Part shown: piece after piece, positions 30,781 to 42,989 of the stretch | Position numbering within the stretch: the first letter of the stretch is position 1 | Layout: each line of letters starts with the position of its first letter | The notes under the pieces: generated by a model | Told to the model about the DNA's origin: nothing | Databases searched by the model: none | Seen by the model: the letters and a program-made list of their open reading frames with translations, nothing else | Program-made: the position numbers and the translations under genes | Source: Hyalella azteca | Taxonomy: Eukaryota > Arthropoda > Malacostraca > Amphipoda > Hyalellidae | Direction of reading: 5' to 3' | Assembly: GCF_000764305.2 (NCBI RefSeq) | Contig: NW_025945745.1 | Span: forward strand, 1-64,000 | DNA length: 64,000 nt

Positions 30781-31671
30781 TATAACTTTGAAGTTGCATT
30801 CACTCCTTAGCTGTCTTTAAATTTCTTCTATTTCTACATCTGGGTCAATTGTGGAAACTACACCATATTAATTTTTGCCTTGCGATGGTAATGCACATGT
30901 CGCATTCCAGGTTCCTGTTTTTTTAAGTTGGGGAAGAAATTTATTTGAACTTTTTCACCCATATATCAGATATGCCTGTTTTATTGTATGTGAAGTTTCA
31001 AGTATCTTGCAGAGTTTTGCAGGAGATTTCAGGATCTTGCAGTTTTCTGCAGAGACTGAGTGGACCAATATCATACAGCTGTCAGGGTTCTGATTTGTCA
31101 CTGTATTAAGTTAAGAAACTGGAAGAGGATCAGGCATGGCTAGAGATAGGAGATGGGTTAACTGGGTTTCTTGTTCACAGGGGCCTAAGTTCCATTGTGG
31201 TGCATTCTTCTTGATTCTCACAGGTTGTTGCTCCTCCAAAAAAGACCCCCTCCTCTAACCTCTTCTTGCCTACCGCGACACTTGCATATTACATTGCTTC
31301 ATGGGAGTTCCCTGGCATGTCATTTTCCATCGTAGCACTAGTAAGACTAGGTTCTGCTTCCAGGAAATATTGTAGCTGTGACATGCTAAATCCTAAAAAT
31401 GGAAGTTCACTTATTCAAAAGCTTTCCACCCAAGGTGGAAAGCTCTTTGTAGATACAGTGCTCTGCCAAGTGACTGACTATAAATGAAAAGGAGGATCAA
31501 AAGTGGATGAAGTTAAAAACTGTTTCAATTGTATAGTACCTCAGATTTGTTATAGAATTGTTTGGATGTCTCTTGTTAGATTGCTGTAATGATCAAGTTT
31601 AAGTTAAGTATTAGGTTAACTTGTGCTTTACCATCAAACGCGGTAATAAGGGATGGTTTTGAGTGATTTCC
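30781..31671. other. Non-coding stretch, nothing recognised
   Basis: Short ORFs only. A small inverted motif GCTTTCCACC/GGTGGAAAGC sits at 31420-31443. Confidence 0.4.
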
Positions 31672-32028
31672 TTAAGGGGACCGGCTACCCTCCGGAAAAA
31701 CTTTCACAGTTATTATCCGATCGTCATGAAACTTCACATACATACGTAAAATGTAAAAACAATAACATTTTGCTCCTATGAATTTTTCTAAAAAATTGAT
31801 TGAAAACATGAAATTCATAGAAAATGGCTAAAAAGAGGTACTTTAGAAAATCTATCTCCTCCTACAAATATCATCCTACAACATCGAGACACATATCATT
31901 CTATTTGTAAAGACCATACCTATCGACTAACTGATCATTTTTCTCATTTTCCCCATAGCTTTTTTATGCACAAGGAATTTAAAAGCAAAGAAAACGCCAA
32001 GAAAATTCACCATATCGATATTGAAAAC

Positions 32029-32054
32029 GTTTCGGAGTCCAGCTCCATCATCAG
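32029..32054 (-). ncRNA. Hammerhead-like motif, element C left arm
   Basis: CTGATGA, GGAG-CTGGA-CTCC, GAAAC on the minus strand, matching the core order with no substitutions relative to element A. Confidence 0.5.
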
Positions 32055-32596
32055 TTCGACTAAACTAAAAATGAATAAAATCACTTTAAAAGACAAAATT
32101 CAAAGACAGACATAAAACCTAAACAAGACCTAACATTATATCAAAATAAACAGGACTAGTTATGAACAACTTAGTCCCAGGGGTACGACAAGAATATAAA
32201 ATCCTAGCGATTAACTATTTCCAGATTATATGAGCTAAACGCATTATTGAGACATGGTTTTTGTTTGAAAATATGTAGAGACTCCAAAATTCTCAAATCA
32301 GAGCAGCCAGAAGTGGAACCGAGTATCCTGAAATCACTCTCAGATACAGCAGATTTGAGAATTTTGGAGTCTCTACATATTTTCAAACGAAAACCATGTC
32401 TCAATAATGCGTTTAGCTCATATAATCTGGAAATAGTTAATCGCTAGGATTTAATATTCTTGTCGTTCCCCTGGGACTAAGTTGTTCATAACTAGTCCTG
32501 TTTAGTTCGATATAATGTTGGGTCTTAGTTAGGTTTTATGTCTGTCTTTGAATTTTGTCTTTTAAAGTGATTTTATTCATTTTTAGTTTAGTCGAA

Positions 32597-32622
32597 CTGA
32601 TGATGGAGCTGGACTCCAAAAC
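32597..32622 (+). ncRNA. Hammerhead-like motif, element C right arm (mutated)
   Basis: CTGATGA, GGAG-CTGGA-CTCC, then AAAAC in place of GAAAC. The G12-equivalent is lost, so this copy should be inactive. Confidence 0.4.
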
Positions 32623-33497
32623 GTTTTCAATATCGATATGGTGAATTTTCTTGGCGTTTTCTTTGCTTTTAAATTCCTTGTGAACTTGCGATATAAGCAG
32701 ACTGATGATATAAGTACTTTTTTATGCACGTTTTTCCCATTTTTCTAATTTTTTTCCCCTCCCCCCTTCTCCCCCATATATAAGACAAACCATACACAAA
32801 TTAAAAAAAAATCAGTTAGTTTATAGGTATGGTCTTTACAAATCGAATGGTATATGTCTCATTGCTTGAAAACCGTAGGAGGAGATAGGTTTACCGCGAG
32901 AGCAATAGGAGGTTTTCACCACGCCAAAAAAACTGGCGCGTGGCACGTAAAATGACGTAAAAGAGTTGCAACGTAGCCTAGATACCGTAACTAAGCCTCA
33001 AACCAAGTCAGGCATAGAGCAACTGGCAGCATACCTCTCACCTTGCTGTCATGATGGGCACTGACTGTTTGGCGGCAGCAGGCTGTATTTATAGTCCCGC
33101 CCTCCAATTACGCTAATAGGAATTAGTGAAGGCTGCCCAATACCGCCCCCGTTCCCCGAGGCGTTGTGTATGTCAAAATGCACGTATAAAGATGGTTCTG
33201 GTACCATTCAACGCGTCAGAAAGTAAGCTTTAAGATGAGTATAAGCACCAGATAATGCCATAATTGGCCGCTTTATGTCAGACGTTCCTTTTTAGTGTGT
33301 CCAGCCTTCGAATTAATCCCATAGACTTTACTGAAAAGCCCTCAAAACCGCACCCCTTCAGGGAGCTGTCACGAAATCATTTTTCAATGTAGAGATGATT
33401 CTGGTACAGTTCGATGCATCAGAAAGTAAGCTTCAAGATGAGCAGAAAAACCGGAAAACGCCAAAATTGAAAATTTAGGGGTAGCCAGTCCCCTTAA

Positions 33498-34600
33498 TAA
33501 CTTCTTACCATGAAACATTTCATAAACAAATTTGGGCTCATTTTATAGGTATTTGCCAAAGCTATTGTATGGCATCTCTGAAAAAATTCCATATGCTATT
33601 TGTAAGATGCCAGACGCAAAATAAAAGCCTTCTGAAACAACCCTGGGAATGGGGTAATAAGGGTCACTTGAAATAAAACTCAATTTTAAAATGTTTGAAG
33701 CATGCAAAGTGTGCTCATCCGTTACTAACAGTACTCTGAAGTCTTCCTCTTTCTTTGTAGATGACGTAGATGTAGAATAAATGGAATTTTCTGTGATTTT
33801 TACATGTTTTTCCTTTATTAATACGATATTACCTTATCCATACATTACTGTATTAATGTGATATTACCTAATCCATGGACATGCCATTGAACAATGACAA
33901 CAACCGTGTCCACTGCAAGCTTCATATCAGCTGCCATGTAGCATTTCATCAGTAGGTAAGCTTACAGAATGGCTTGTAATTTCAATTGAGTCAAGTGAAT
34001 TCACACTAACAAAAAAAGATTGTAAAAACATACCTGAAAAATAAAGGAATATTTTTGTGACAACCATCATATTTTTAGGAAAAAATCATAGTTTAGGTTA
34101 ATTACTCTTCATTCTATGTTGCCCAATGAACAATTCTATCTATGACATTCTATGCACAGTTGGTGATTACCGATGATGAATTAATTTTGTCAAGTGAAAT
34201 TGTTTTGCTGAGCTAGGTAAATCTAATCAAAATTCTTTGTTGTTAATTGATTTTTTTGTTAACTGGAGCCTTTGCTAACCAAGGCTCTACTGTAAATGTG
34301 TTTTTAGGGGTGTCCCTTATTAGCCTAGGGGTGTCCCTTATTACCCCATCATGTGGAAATGGCTGCCATTTTTTTCTGGAATGAGATATGCTAATTCTGT
34401 CAATCATGTTTTTAAGTCAACACCTGTGTGCAACTTTTATGTAAGTGAAACTTTTTATTATGGTGAATATTTATTTTGCTACAGACCTTAGCAGAAGTGC
34501 TTTTGCAAAATCTCCCTTTTCACACTTTTTTACAAGGATTTTTTAGAGGTAGTGAATGTATGATTTCATAACTTGCTTTATGCTACATTGATAGGAAAAA
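33498..34600. other. AT-rich non-coding stretch
   Basis: No recognised gene. GGGGTGTCCCTTATTA is repeated at 34309 and 34327. Confidence 0.5.
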
Positions 34601-34617
34601 TGTTGAACTTTATACCA

Positions 34618-36344
34618 CTATGTTTTGTTTTGCAATATTTTGAATAGTTTAGCTGTGGCTGCTACAACATTTCTATGAAATATTGGAGGACTGTCCCCCA
34701 TCCAGCCTAAAATCACAATCCCATCAACACATTGGTTAGAGGAGAGAAGAGACATTTGGTCAACTACGTACTCCAAGCGAGCAGCCACAAGATGTTTTAA
34801 TAATTTACCAATACAGGAAAGCAGCATGATAGGGTGATAAGAGGTTGATAGTGTAGGATCTTTCCTGGGTTTCAGGATTGACAGTATAATACCTTCCTTC
34901 CAGGAGTTTTGAAGGATGCCCAGTTGAAAGCTTTGGTTATACAAGGCTAAAATTGAGTCTTTATGTTCATCGGAAAGGGCCTTCAGAAAGCTATTATGTA
35001 TTTCATCCCTGCCTGGCGTAGTCATCTGCATGCACTTCATAGCTCGGCACAGCTCTTCCCTACTGAAAGGACAGTTATAGTCCCCAGTTACAGCCCAGCT
35101 TCCAACAATAATCTTATGTAGATCTACAGGGGCACTCAAGTCTCCACTTTCTCCAACAGCCTGAAAGTTACAGCAGAGTAAGTTTGCCGTGGCAAGAGTA
35201 TTACTCAAAATTTGCCCATTTTCAACAATAGGGTACATAGGAAGAGTAAACCGTGATCGTAGTACGTGGATTTTCCTCCATGCAACTCCAATTGGTGTTG
35301 TGTAGGTTATTGATGACAGAAATTCTCTTTTATATCTACGCTTGCTTTGAAGTATACAATTCCTGGCCACGGCCTTGCAGCGTTTATATTCAATGAGATT
35401 GGCTCGAGTGGGATGCCTCTCCAGTGCTTGACAAGCACGGTGCCTACCCTTAACTGCTTCACCACAAGTCTCATTCCACCAAGGAGAAGTTCGTCGATTT
35501 ACATGCTTGCCACTTGTTTGTGGAATACAAGAAGATGCAGCATCAATAATGCATGAAGTTATCCCATCTGCCACTTCATCAACTGAGGCTGGTTGAACCA
35601 AGCTAGGGAGAGTTAGGTTTCCAGGCAATTTATGCAATGTTTCTGGTGTAGGTTTCCATTTCCAGAGGAATATTTGAAGAGGCTATAATGGTGTAGTGGT
35701 CACTTCCTACATCTCGTAGCCTTTCCAGATGAAAGAATGGTGCGACATCTGATGAAATCAAAAATAGATCCAACCAGCTACATCTGCCTGTTCTGCGATC
35801 AATATAGGTATAGAAATCGATTGTATTGAGTAAAGTTAGTGAGGTGGACATAAGGAGCTGCTCATGGGACTGCCCAGCTGTATCAGCATGAGAGCAGGCA
35901 GAGGAGAGAAGAGGAGAATGTGCATTGAAGTCCCCAGTTAAAATAAAAGGCTCATCAAGCTGCTCTGTGTAGTGAAGAAGCTCTGGAAAAGTTACTGCAG
36001 CATTGGGATTATTGAGGTTAAGAATTGAGAGAGAGTTACCATAGCCTAAGTGCTGCTTGATTGCCTGTTCCTCTAAGGACACCTCCTCTAAATGCGTTCA
36101 GCTTAATTTCTTGGTAGCACAGAGATTGATGAATCAAAATACAAACACCACCTCCACCATGTGCTACTCTGTTGCGCCACAAGCAGTGATAGCCATAAAA
36201 TGTTGGTAGGTAGGCATCCTTCACCCTAGTCTCAGTGAGGCACATGAGACTTGGTTTCAGGCTATAGAGGAGTAATTTAACTTCTGTTGACCGGGCATAA
36301 AGGCTATTGCAATTCAATGAAACTACAGAAAGGGACATCACATC
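34618..36344 (-). pseudogene. LINE ORF2: APE endonuclease and partial reverse transcriptase
   Basis: Three overlapping frames, 36341-36036, 36082-35630 and 35637-34618, make one ORF2 broken by two frameshifts. The endonuclease part has LNCNSL, LTETRV, LTGDFNAHSP, LDLFLIS and GSDHYTI, which include the catalytic Asn, Glu, Asp and His positions of APE nucleases. The RT part has PGRDEIHNSFLKAL, WKEGIILSILKPRKDP and YHPIMLLSCIGKL, the N-terminal RT motifs; it ends abruptly after LLSSNQC, and the remaining 35 residues are unrelated. The YADD motif is absent. The family nicks target DNA and primes reverse transcription there. The copy is inactive. Confidence 0.88.
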
Positions 36345-36358
36345 AGCTACTGAATGAG

Positions 36359-38309
36359 CTATTTCTTTCTGAAATTACGCGACTTAGATCGAGTCTTTCT
36401 ACGACTTGTAGAACCTTCACTGGCAGGTACTTTACCATTGGCCCTGGGACCACGCCCACCTCTGCCCAAAACTGGACTAGGATCTGTGGAGGATGAGGCA
36501 GACAAAACACTGACATGATCCTGACCACTACGCCCTCCAGGAACCACAGAAACCCACTCCTTACCAGATGCAACATCTTCACCTGACATATCTGAATTTT
36601 AAACCAATTTGAAATTTTCCACCATAAAACCAGACCCAAACTCATCATCAGCCGAACAAACATCATCCGGTGTTGGAGAGGTTATAGGACAAGAAACATC
36701 AGCACAATTGGCAGAAGCCACAGCAGCAAGATCAGCAGAAGCAACAACACCACGATTCACCAAAGCAATAGCACAATCAACAGAAACATCAGCACATCCA
36801 GCAGGAGCAACAACATTCGGAGATTCCAACACATTTGAGACAGGCAGAGCAGGCCCAAAATTCTTTTGGATAGCAGCACAGATCAATGAATGGGACTTAA
36901 GTGGAGATTCTTGATGCAATGAGAGAGAAAACAAATCAGCAAGACAGTTAGTCAAATTAGTCATGAAATCAGCTGGTTGAGCTGCAACACTGGATGGTGC
37001 CAACAATGGAGCAGGAGCATTCAAAGATACAGGAGAATCAACACTTGATCTATTACCAACAACCTGACTATATGTCAACAAGCCAAACCTGTCACTACCA
37101 CCCGGACTGTTCAACCCATGATGCACTTTGGCAGACACTCTCATGCCTCGCCCAGCCTGAGGTGAGTGGTACCCCAGCGCACCCCTCCCACACACACCAG
37201 CAGCCTTTACCTTGGAGAAATCACGACTAACTTGCTCAGGTGGTTCAGCACGCCTTGGAGCACGCACACAGTCAGGAAAGTTGGCCTTGTGAGGCCCACC
37301 ACAATTAGCACATTTGGGAACTCTGGCTGTGCACTTGCTGAAATGATGTTCTTGGGCACATACAAAGCACCTCTTCTTGCTGGTGCATCCCTCTGCTGAG
37401 TGTCCATAATGTTGGCAATTGTAGCATTGCAGTGGAGGAAAGGAGTAAGGACGGATCGAGTAAGCAATATATCCAATCTTCATCTTATTAGGGAGCTCTC
37501 TGCCCTCAAAAACCACTCTAATGGAAGTAGAAGGCACACGCCTACCTTCCAGATTTCGGGTCAGCCTTTCCATTCTAGCAAATTTACAGGAACCATCAAC
37601 TCTGACTCGCCTCACCATTGCAGTAATGTCAGCATTTATAACAATAAACCTGATTACCCCATAGGAGTACTTTCCTTGGTTAGGTCTGGAGCAATTAACA
37701 GTCCAAGGGCCAAGCTGTGTCAGTTGCTGAAGTTGAACAATCTCTTCCTCACTTCCCTCTGATAGTTGTACAGCAACCAATCAATCCTCTTTGGCAATTC
37801 ACGTGTATGTCTTCAACATGCATAGAAGAAAATGGTGGGGCTTCAAATACTGTGCAGAGCTGCTCAGGAGAAGTTAACATACATTTAGAATTTTCATCTG
37901 CTGGACGGATGAGAATTACACAATCATCTTTGGGCTTGTTAGCTGTAGGTAATGCAACAATTTCCAGACTCCACTTGATTGGTCTTGATGGTGCAACATG
38001 GGCTGATATCAGTTTGGGATTTGGGCGCTTATTGCTGTTGGTATTGCCAGAAAGATCTGCAATGGCAACGTGAGCACTCTTGTGCTTACGGCCGCTATCT
38101 GTGCAGTCAGATGAGCCGGCTTTCTCATTCTGTGATTGCGAGTGAATCGATTCATATCTGCCAACAAAATCATTTTTGCAGAAGTGTCTAAGTTGCAACT
38201 CTGTCAACTCTTGACCAGCTATTAGCAATGTATTCATTGCAGCCCCTGGGTCAATGAGGTCTTGATCCTCAGATGTAATATTCATTGAGTTCACAGTAGG
38301 CACTTTCAC
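36359..38309 (-). pseudogene. LINE ORF1, gag-like with three zinc knuckles
   Basis: The frames 38309-37749 and 37780-36599 overlap and share one frameshift near 37765; a third, 36589-36359, gives the basic tail (TSRRKTRSKSRNFRKK). The central part has a region typical of LINE gag-like proteins (VVFEGRELPNKMKIGY, YSIRPYSFPPLQ), then CYNCQHYGHSAEGC, CFVCAQEHHFSKC and CANCGGPHKANFPDC. A long Ala/Ser-rich stretch with repeated short phrases follows. ORF1 protein binds element RNA. The gag/three-knuckle plus APE plus RNase H layout suggests the I superfamily (I, Nimb or related clades). Confidence 0.85.
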
Positions 38310-38395
38310 AACTTAAGAAAACAGAGAGGTTTGCTGCCACGTTGTCTTTCGACAAAGGTTCTGGCATCCCTCTATTGCCTGATATACTGCAATGT

Positions 38396-38495
38396 CATTT
38401 TTTATCTTCTTCTTTTCCGGGTGTCCACGCTGGGTGGACTTAAAGCCACAGGACAACCACAAGGATAACCGTTGGGGCTGAGAGCTTCTGCAGTT
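38396..38495. repeat. Sequence upstream of LINE ORF1, shared with 52222-52305
   Basis: CTTCTTCTTTTCCGGGTGTC, GGGTGGACTTAAAGCCACAGG and CCGTTGGGGCTGAGAGC recur at 52222-52305 with about 80 percent identity by eye. It lies where the LINE 5' UTR should be. Confidence 0.6.
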
Positions 38496-38546
38496 TTGGA
38501 CCTCTTGGCATGGAAGTCAGTCCACTTTATTCTTGCTTATAAAAGG

Positions 38547-39100
38547 TCAGTAAACGTGATGGTTGGGCATGGCAGCGTGTCGGAGAAAAGTCACACATAG
38601 CATGAAAAAAATATCAGAAAGCAAGGGCCATTGCTTATAGAACTTGGCATAATAATTGGTACCGGTAGTTAAATTGGGTAAACTAATACAAGTAAGATAA
38701 TTTAGGTCATGCATGCACATACATACATACATATACATATAAATATATTCTTTCAAGCAGGTTTCATTGAAGACCAAAGAATTTGTTTTATTCACAATTT
38801 TCTTATTAGTTTTTTCAATATATCGAACAATATTTTTAGTTTGAACTGGCAAATCGAAAATCAGGTTACCGATGGACATTTTTAAGCTGGTCATTTGGTT
38901 CTCATAGTAGATGGTTGTGATGTTTGCGTCAGTCTCTGGTTCATGGTTGCGTCTGTTTTGGTTCGATCGAAGCTTTGAAATTTCCTTGTCAATTGTTCTA
39001 TTTGCAAATCCATTATTGACTAAGGTTCTTTTGCAATTTTTCAGCTCCGTGTTCAAATCATTTTCAGAGGAGCAGGTTTTGAGTGCTCATTGGATGAGAG
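38547..39100 (-). pseudogene. Penelope-type RT thumb fragment, different lineage
   Basis: The minus frame reads LKTCSSENDLNTELKNCKRTLVNNGFANRTIDKEI... then ITTIYYENQMTSLKMSI. The pattern (small cluster with CS, then El..lk..L..NGf, then a YxNQMT stretch) is the region after the RT catalytic motif in Penelope-like elements. It differs clearly from elements A-C. No catalytic motif is present, and the frame ends in a microsatellite-like tract (TACATACATACATATAC). It is a fragment of about 170 residues. Confidence 0.6.
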
Positions 39101-39159
39101 CACTTATTGCGCTTCTTTTGCGAGACTGTATCACAAATATGCAAGACTGTATCTCTTGA

Positions 39160-42040
39160 GTCCTTGGTCATGGAACAAATACTGAATGTGGTCAGAAGGA
39201 GTCACATTCAGGAAGGCATGAAACATGGAAAACACTAAACAATTTACTACTAACCAAACACAAAATACAAAATGGCAGATACAACAATAACTGAATGATA
39301 CCTAGTCTAACTGAAACACTAGCGGTGGTGTCAGTTCAGCCCACTTGTCTGGGTAACGTGCTCTAATGAGTGGACCACTGTTGCCTCTCAGCGGTTTAGT
39401 TTCGGGTAACTACAAGATAATAGAAAAGTGACAAATGAAAAAAATAGTTATTAACCGCTTCTGCTGCCAGATAATAACGTCTTACTCAAACATTAGCCAA
39501 GGCCAACTATGGTTTTAACAACCATAAATCAAGTAGTAACCATCCCTAGTAGAAGTAGTAATCAAGTAGTAATCATAAATCAAGTAGTAACCATCCCAGG
39601 CTTCAGGTACAAGCCAAGGAGTGATAGTTGGCAAGACAGAACTTGACCACTGGTGGAGGGATGGAGATCAATGCTGAGTGGCTTGTGGCTCAAGTCACAC
39701 ACACTCACATACCACACCTAGGCACACCACACTCACTCCACACTGCACTCAGCACCAACACTCTTACCTTATGGCAGGAAGTATGCCCAAAGGGTTGTAG
39801 CCAACTTACCATTTGCTGGGCTGTTGGGAGAGCTAATGATTATCTAGGGCCTAGAGCACACTTTGAAAGCAAATGGTATGTGGCTAGCAAATAGAAACAA
39901 ATAGGTGCCGAGCACAGAAATGCATAAGCAGACTAGGTCACACAATACCTAAATGTTGAACACCAATGGAAGTAAAGCAAGAAAAAAGCAATAGTTAAGC
40001 AGTTCAAGAATTAAATCGGCAAATCCTAATTTCGCATTTCTGGTATATAGCTAGTCAGACTAAATCCTAATTTCGCACTTCTGGTAGATTAGCTAGTCAG
40101 ACTAAAGTTTCTACTACTCTTGACACAAAATGATTCCCTCACTGATGTATGGGGCATTCATGAGTGGATTATGAAAGACAACTGGTCCTACTAAGTCGCA
40201 CAAGTCATTAAATATACTCCTATACTCCTAGTCACACTAGCAGCCTAATCAGTAAATATACTCCTAGAAACAACAAGAAAATTGAACTAAGTCATATATG
40301 TCTGGATTCAAAGTATCTAGAGGAAGCGCAAGGCTTGTCAACTTCAAGTTGGTATCCAAATCAAATTTTGGTTCATAGGTGGGATTTCTCAACTTCTTTC
40401 TTGATGGCCAGGAGTTGGTCGAGCGATCTTAGGTTCTCATCAAGAAGACTGTAGCTCCACACCAACCGCTCCTAAACGTCAAATAAATGCGTTCATAAGA
40501 ACTAGCTTTCTATAAATATTGACATCAGGAGGATGTTTAAAACTGTTTTGTCAAACACAAAGTCATCAATGCATGGAAGGGGTTGCAGAAAGTAAGTTTT
40601 TCAAGGGTGGACACAACATAGTTCAAGTAAACAAAATGAAAATTGTGCAATAAAAGGACAGGATTAACATGAGAACCAGTGAAAACCATCCTTCATTCTT
40701 TATAAACAGGCATGAATGACTGGAAAACATTTGTTAAGAACTCAGCAAAGACAAATATAAGCATGACGACATTTTAATGAGATGAAATGCACTGTACTCA
40801 CCGAAATGGAGCATCAGGATGGGATTATCAAGCAGAGGTGAAGATCAAATAATGCATTAAGGCATTTTAAGCAGGCTTTTGAAGGTCAAAAAAGAATCAG
40901 GTGCAACCAGTGAATTTCCAATTCAGCAATCAGGGGTGCAGATTAATCAAAAAAGCATATCACATGGACTTGCAAGAATTTTGTCTCATTAACTTTTACT
41001 CTGCTTGAATATTACACCAAGGGGAACAAGATACAAGATTAATAAGATGCACATGACATGCGAAAAGGTAATGAAATAAACATGAAATACATTAAGGTAC
41101 AAATGTGAATGAATGATTCTACTGGATACTATAGCTAATGTTCTGCGGCCCTCTTCAGCGCTCTGGGCATTTGCTGGCAGCGTTAAGGACTCTCCCGGCA
41201 GACAGGACCAAAATCACTAACAGGCATGTAGCATCTATACCATGAATAAGTAAAAAATCCTAAACTTATCACAAGGTAAGGTTATGCAATGGGCTTCAAA
41301 GCTACAACTCAGACTTTTTGCATACAACACAGTTTTCTGTACAGATCAAAAAAAGTGAGATGGGACCAGGCTGGGGTAAGAAAGGACCAACAGGTAATTC
41401 TTATGTTACAAGGTTTTTAATAAAAATATAAATCTGATATTAAATATTATCCATCTAGAAACACATTATTTTATTAAACAACCACTTGTTACTGTTTTGT
41501 GTTGCAGGAAGTCAACTCTAATATCAGTCACATTGGAGTTTTTGCAATGAGAAAACTTTGTTAAGAATAGAAATAGTAGGTTGGCTTTGATTCATTGTAG
41601 AGCACTGCCAAATGCTACATGTATATTCCATTAGTGTCATTGTCTGAAAATTTATCAAATAGGTAATAAAACCAATGGATAATCACTTAAGAGTCAGATG
41701 TCATGTGTTTTCTTGCTAACTGCATTTGTGGTGCACTTCTTCAAACATAGCCCATGCCCTCTCACAAAATTGTGATAATAATTATTTTTTATGTTTCACA
41801 CAATGATTTTTCCCCCAACCACTCTTGCACATTGTTCTGCAGCTCACTAATAGGAAGAGACATCCCTATTTTCTCCATCCCCATGAAGCAATTCACAATA
41901 GTATGCTAAATTTATCTTATTAAAAAAGCTAACAAGTTAGAATGGTTATTTTAAGCAAAAGATGAAAATTTTGACCAAAATATTCCATGTATACTTATGC
42001 ACAATAATATATTCATTCAAAAGCTATTTTTGATAAACTA
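39160..42040. other. Long non-coding stretch
   Basis: No protein motif was recognised on either strand. A 41/42-bp unit beginning AAATCCTAATTTCGCA is tandemly duplicated at 40021-40061 and 40062-40103. CAC-rich sequence occurs at 39690-39760. Confidence 0.5.
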
Positions 42041-42170
42041 TGGGGTAAAAGAGGACCATTTGTGGGGTAAGACAGGACCATTTATGGGGTAAGATAGGAC
42101 CACTTGTGGGGTAAAACAGGATCATTTAGTGGTCCCATCTTACCCCATGTCCGGTCCTTTTTTACCCCAT
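42041..42170. repeat. GGGGTAAGA tandem repeat with inverted continuation
   Basis: Four units of the type TGGGGTAAGACAGGACCATT (about 22 bp) are followed by the inverted forms GGTCCCATCTTACCCCA and CCGGTCCTTTTTTACCCCA. Further single copies lie at 41364 (direct) and 42490-42533 (inverted), so the array is the core of a larger inverted structure, 41350-42540. Confidence 0.8.
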
Positions 42171-42950
42171 TTTAGAATAGTTGTCAGGCAGTGATGGTAG
42201 CAGGTAGGAATGCCTAGTATGTCTCAAAAGTTGCTTATTACTTGAGGTTACCTGCCTACATCCACAAACCTGGCCAAAAAATTTTTTGTCATTAGACAGA
42301 GCTTATTTCCCAAACAGGGTTAACTATTTTGTGACCCTTCTTTACATAGGTTTTCTTTGAAAATTAGCCAGAAATTCATTATTTGCAGAAGTCTGTTGAA
42401 ACAAGCACTGAAATGACAGGCAATGATTGCTCTAACATATTTTTTTGTCAAATTGAATTCAGTGCAATTAGAATGCATCCCATGGGCCGGTCCTTTCTTA
42501 CCCCATGAAGGCTGCGATCCTGTCTTACCCCATTTGACTATACCAGCTGTTACATGTTAGATTGGGATTCAGTCACTATATTAAGGTAAACGAGTTTGAT
42601 CAAATTTTGGTTATCTCAAATTTTAACAATTATTTTCAGATGACAAGACAATTTTTACAGACAACCTTATAAATTTTGTCTAAACTATAAATTAGATGCA
42701 GGCTTGTTAATCATAAAATAGCTTAGTATATTACTTACAAAATTGACACTCATTTAGTTGAGGTCAAATTTGCTATCATGGTCATACATAACTTACGGAA
42801 ACAAAAGACTAATGATATGCAAACTACGGCACAGCTCATTTAGATTGGTTGCTGTAATCTTTGGCGTCTTGAAATTTCATAGATGATATCAAAGATATTG
42901 TTAAATGACTGTATATTAAATTGATCAGGCCTTTTTTTATTTACATCAAG
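42171..42950. other. Non-coding stretch, nothing recognised
   Basis: AT-rich, with no coding signal beyond the outlying GGGGTAA-type inverted units at 42490-42533. Confidence 0.4.
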
Positions 42951-42956
42951 TGAGAG

Positions 42957-42981
42957 ACGTCTCGGACAATGTCCAAGACGT
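42957..42981. mobile_element. Miniature remnant: two ACGTCT foldback ends abutting
   Basis: ACGTCTCGGACA and TGTCCAAGACGT, the two ends of the foldback family, meet almost directly. AAGTGAGAG occurs just before (42948-42956) and again five bases after, like a 9-bp target duplication. It seems to be a copy that lost its whole interior. Confidence 0.65.
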
Positions 42982-42989
42982 ACCGTAAG

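Larger units (their letters stand above)
31972..32716. mobile_element. Penelope-like element C, inverted pair of 3' ends
   Basis: A 13-bp duplication CTTTTTTATGCAC brackets the insert (31959-31971 and 32717-32729). The element consists of two 3' ends joined head to head near 32345. The minus-strand arm encodes ESDFRILGSTSGCSDLRILE... to the stop at 32204; the plus arm encodes the same end, stopping at 32447. Nothing of RT or the GIY-YIG core remains. Confidence 0.92.
31676..33493. mobile_element. TTAA-flanked foldback element (contains Penelope-like C)
   Basis: The ends are GGGGACCGGCTACCC and its near-complement GGGTAGCCAGTCCCC, each flanked by TTAA (31672-31675 and 33494-33497). TTAA duplication is the piggyBac signature. 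Internal inverted arms pair TAAAGACCATACCTAT near 31908 with ATAGGTATGGTCTTTA near 32823. On the right, two direct repeats include CAGAAAGTAAGCTT (33208, 33420). No transposase ORF is present. Without the nested element it is about 1.06 kb. Confidence 0.85.

Noticed and set aside
36609..37762. Plus-strand ORFs of 78-120 codons
   Set aside because: They are antisense to the LINE ORF1 with its zinc knuckles.
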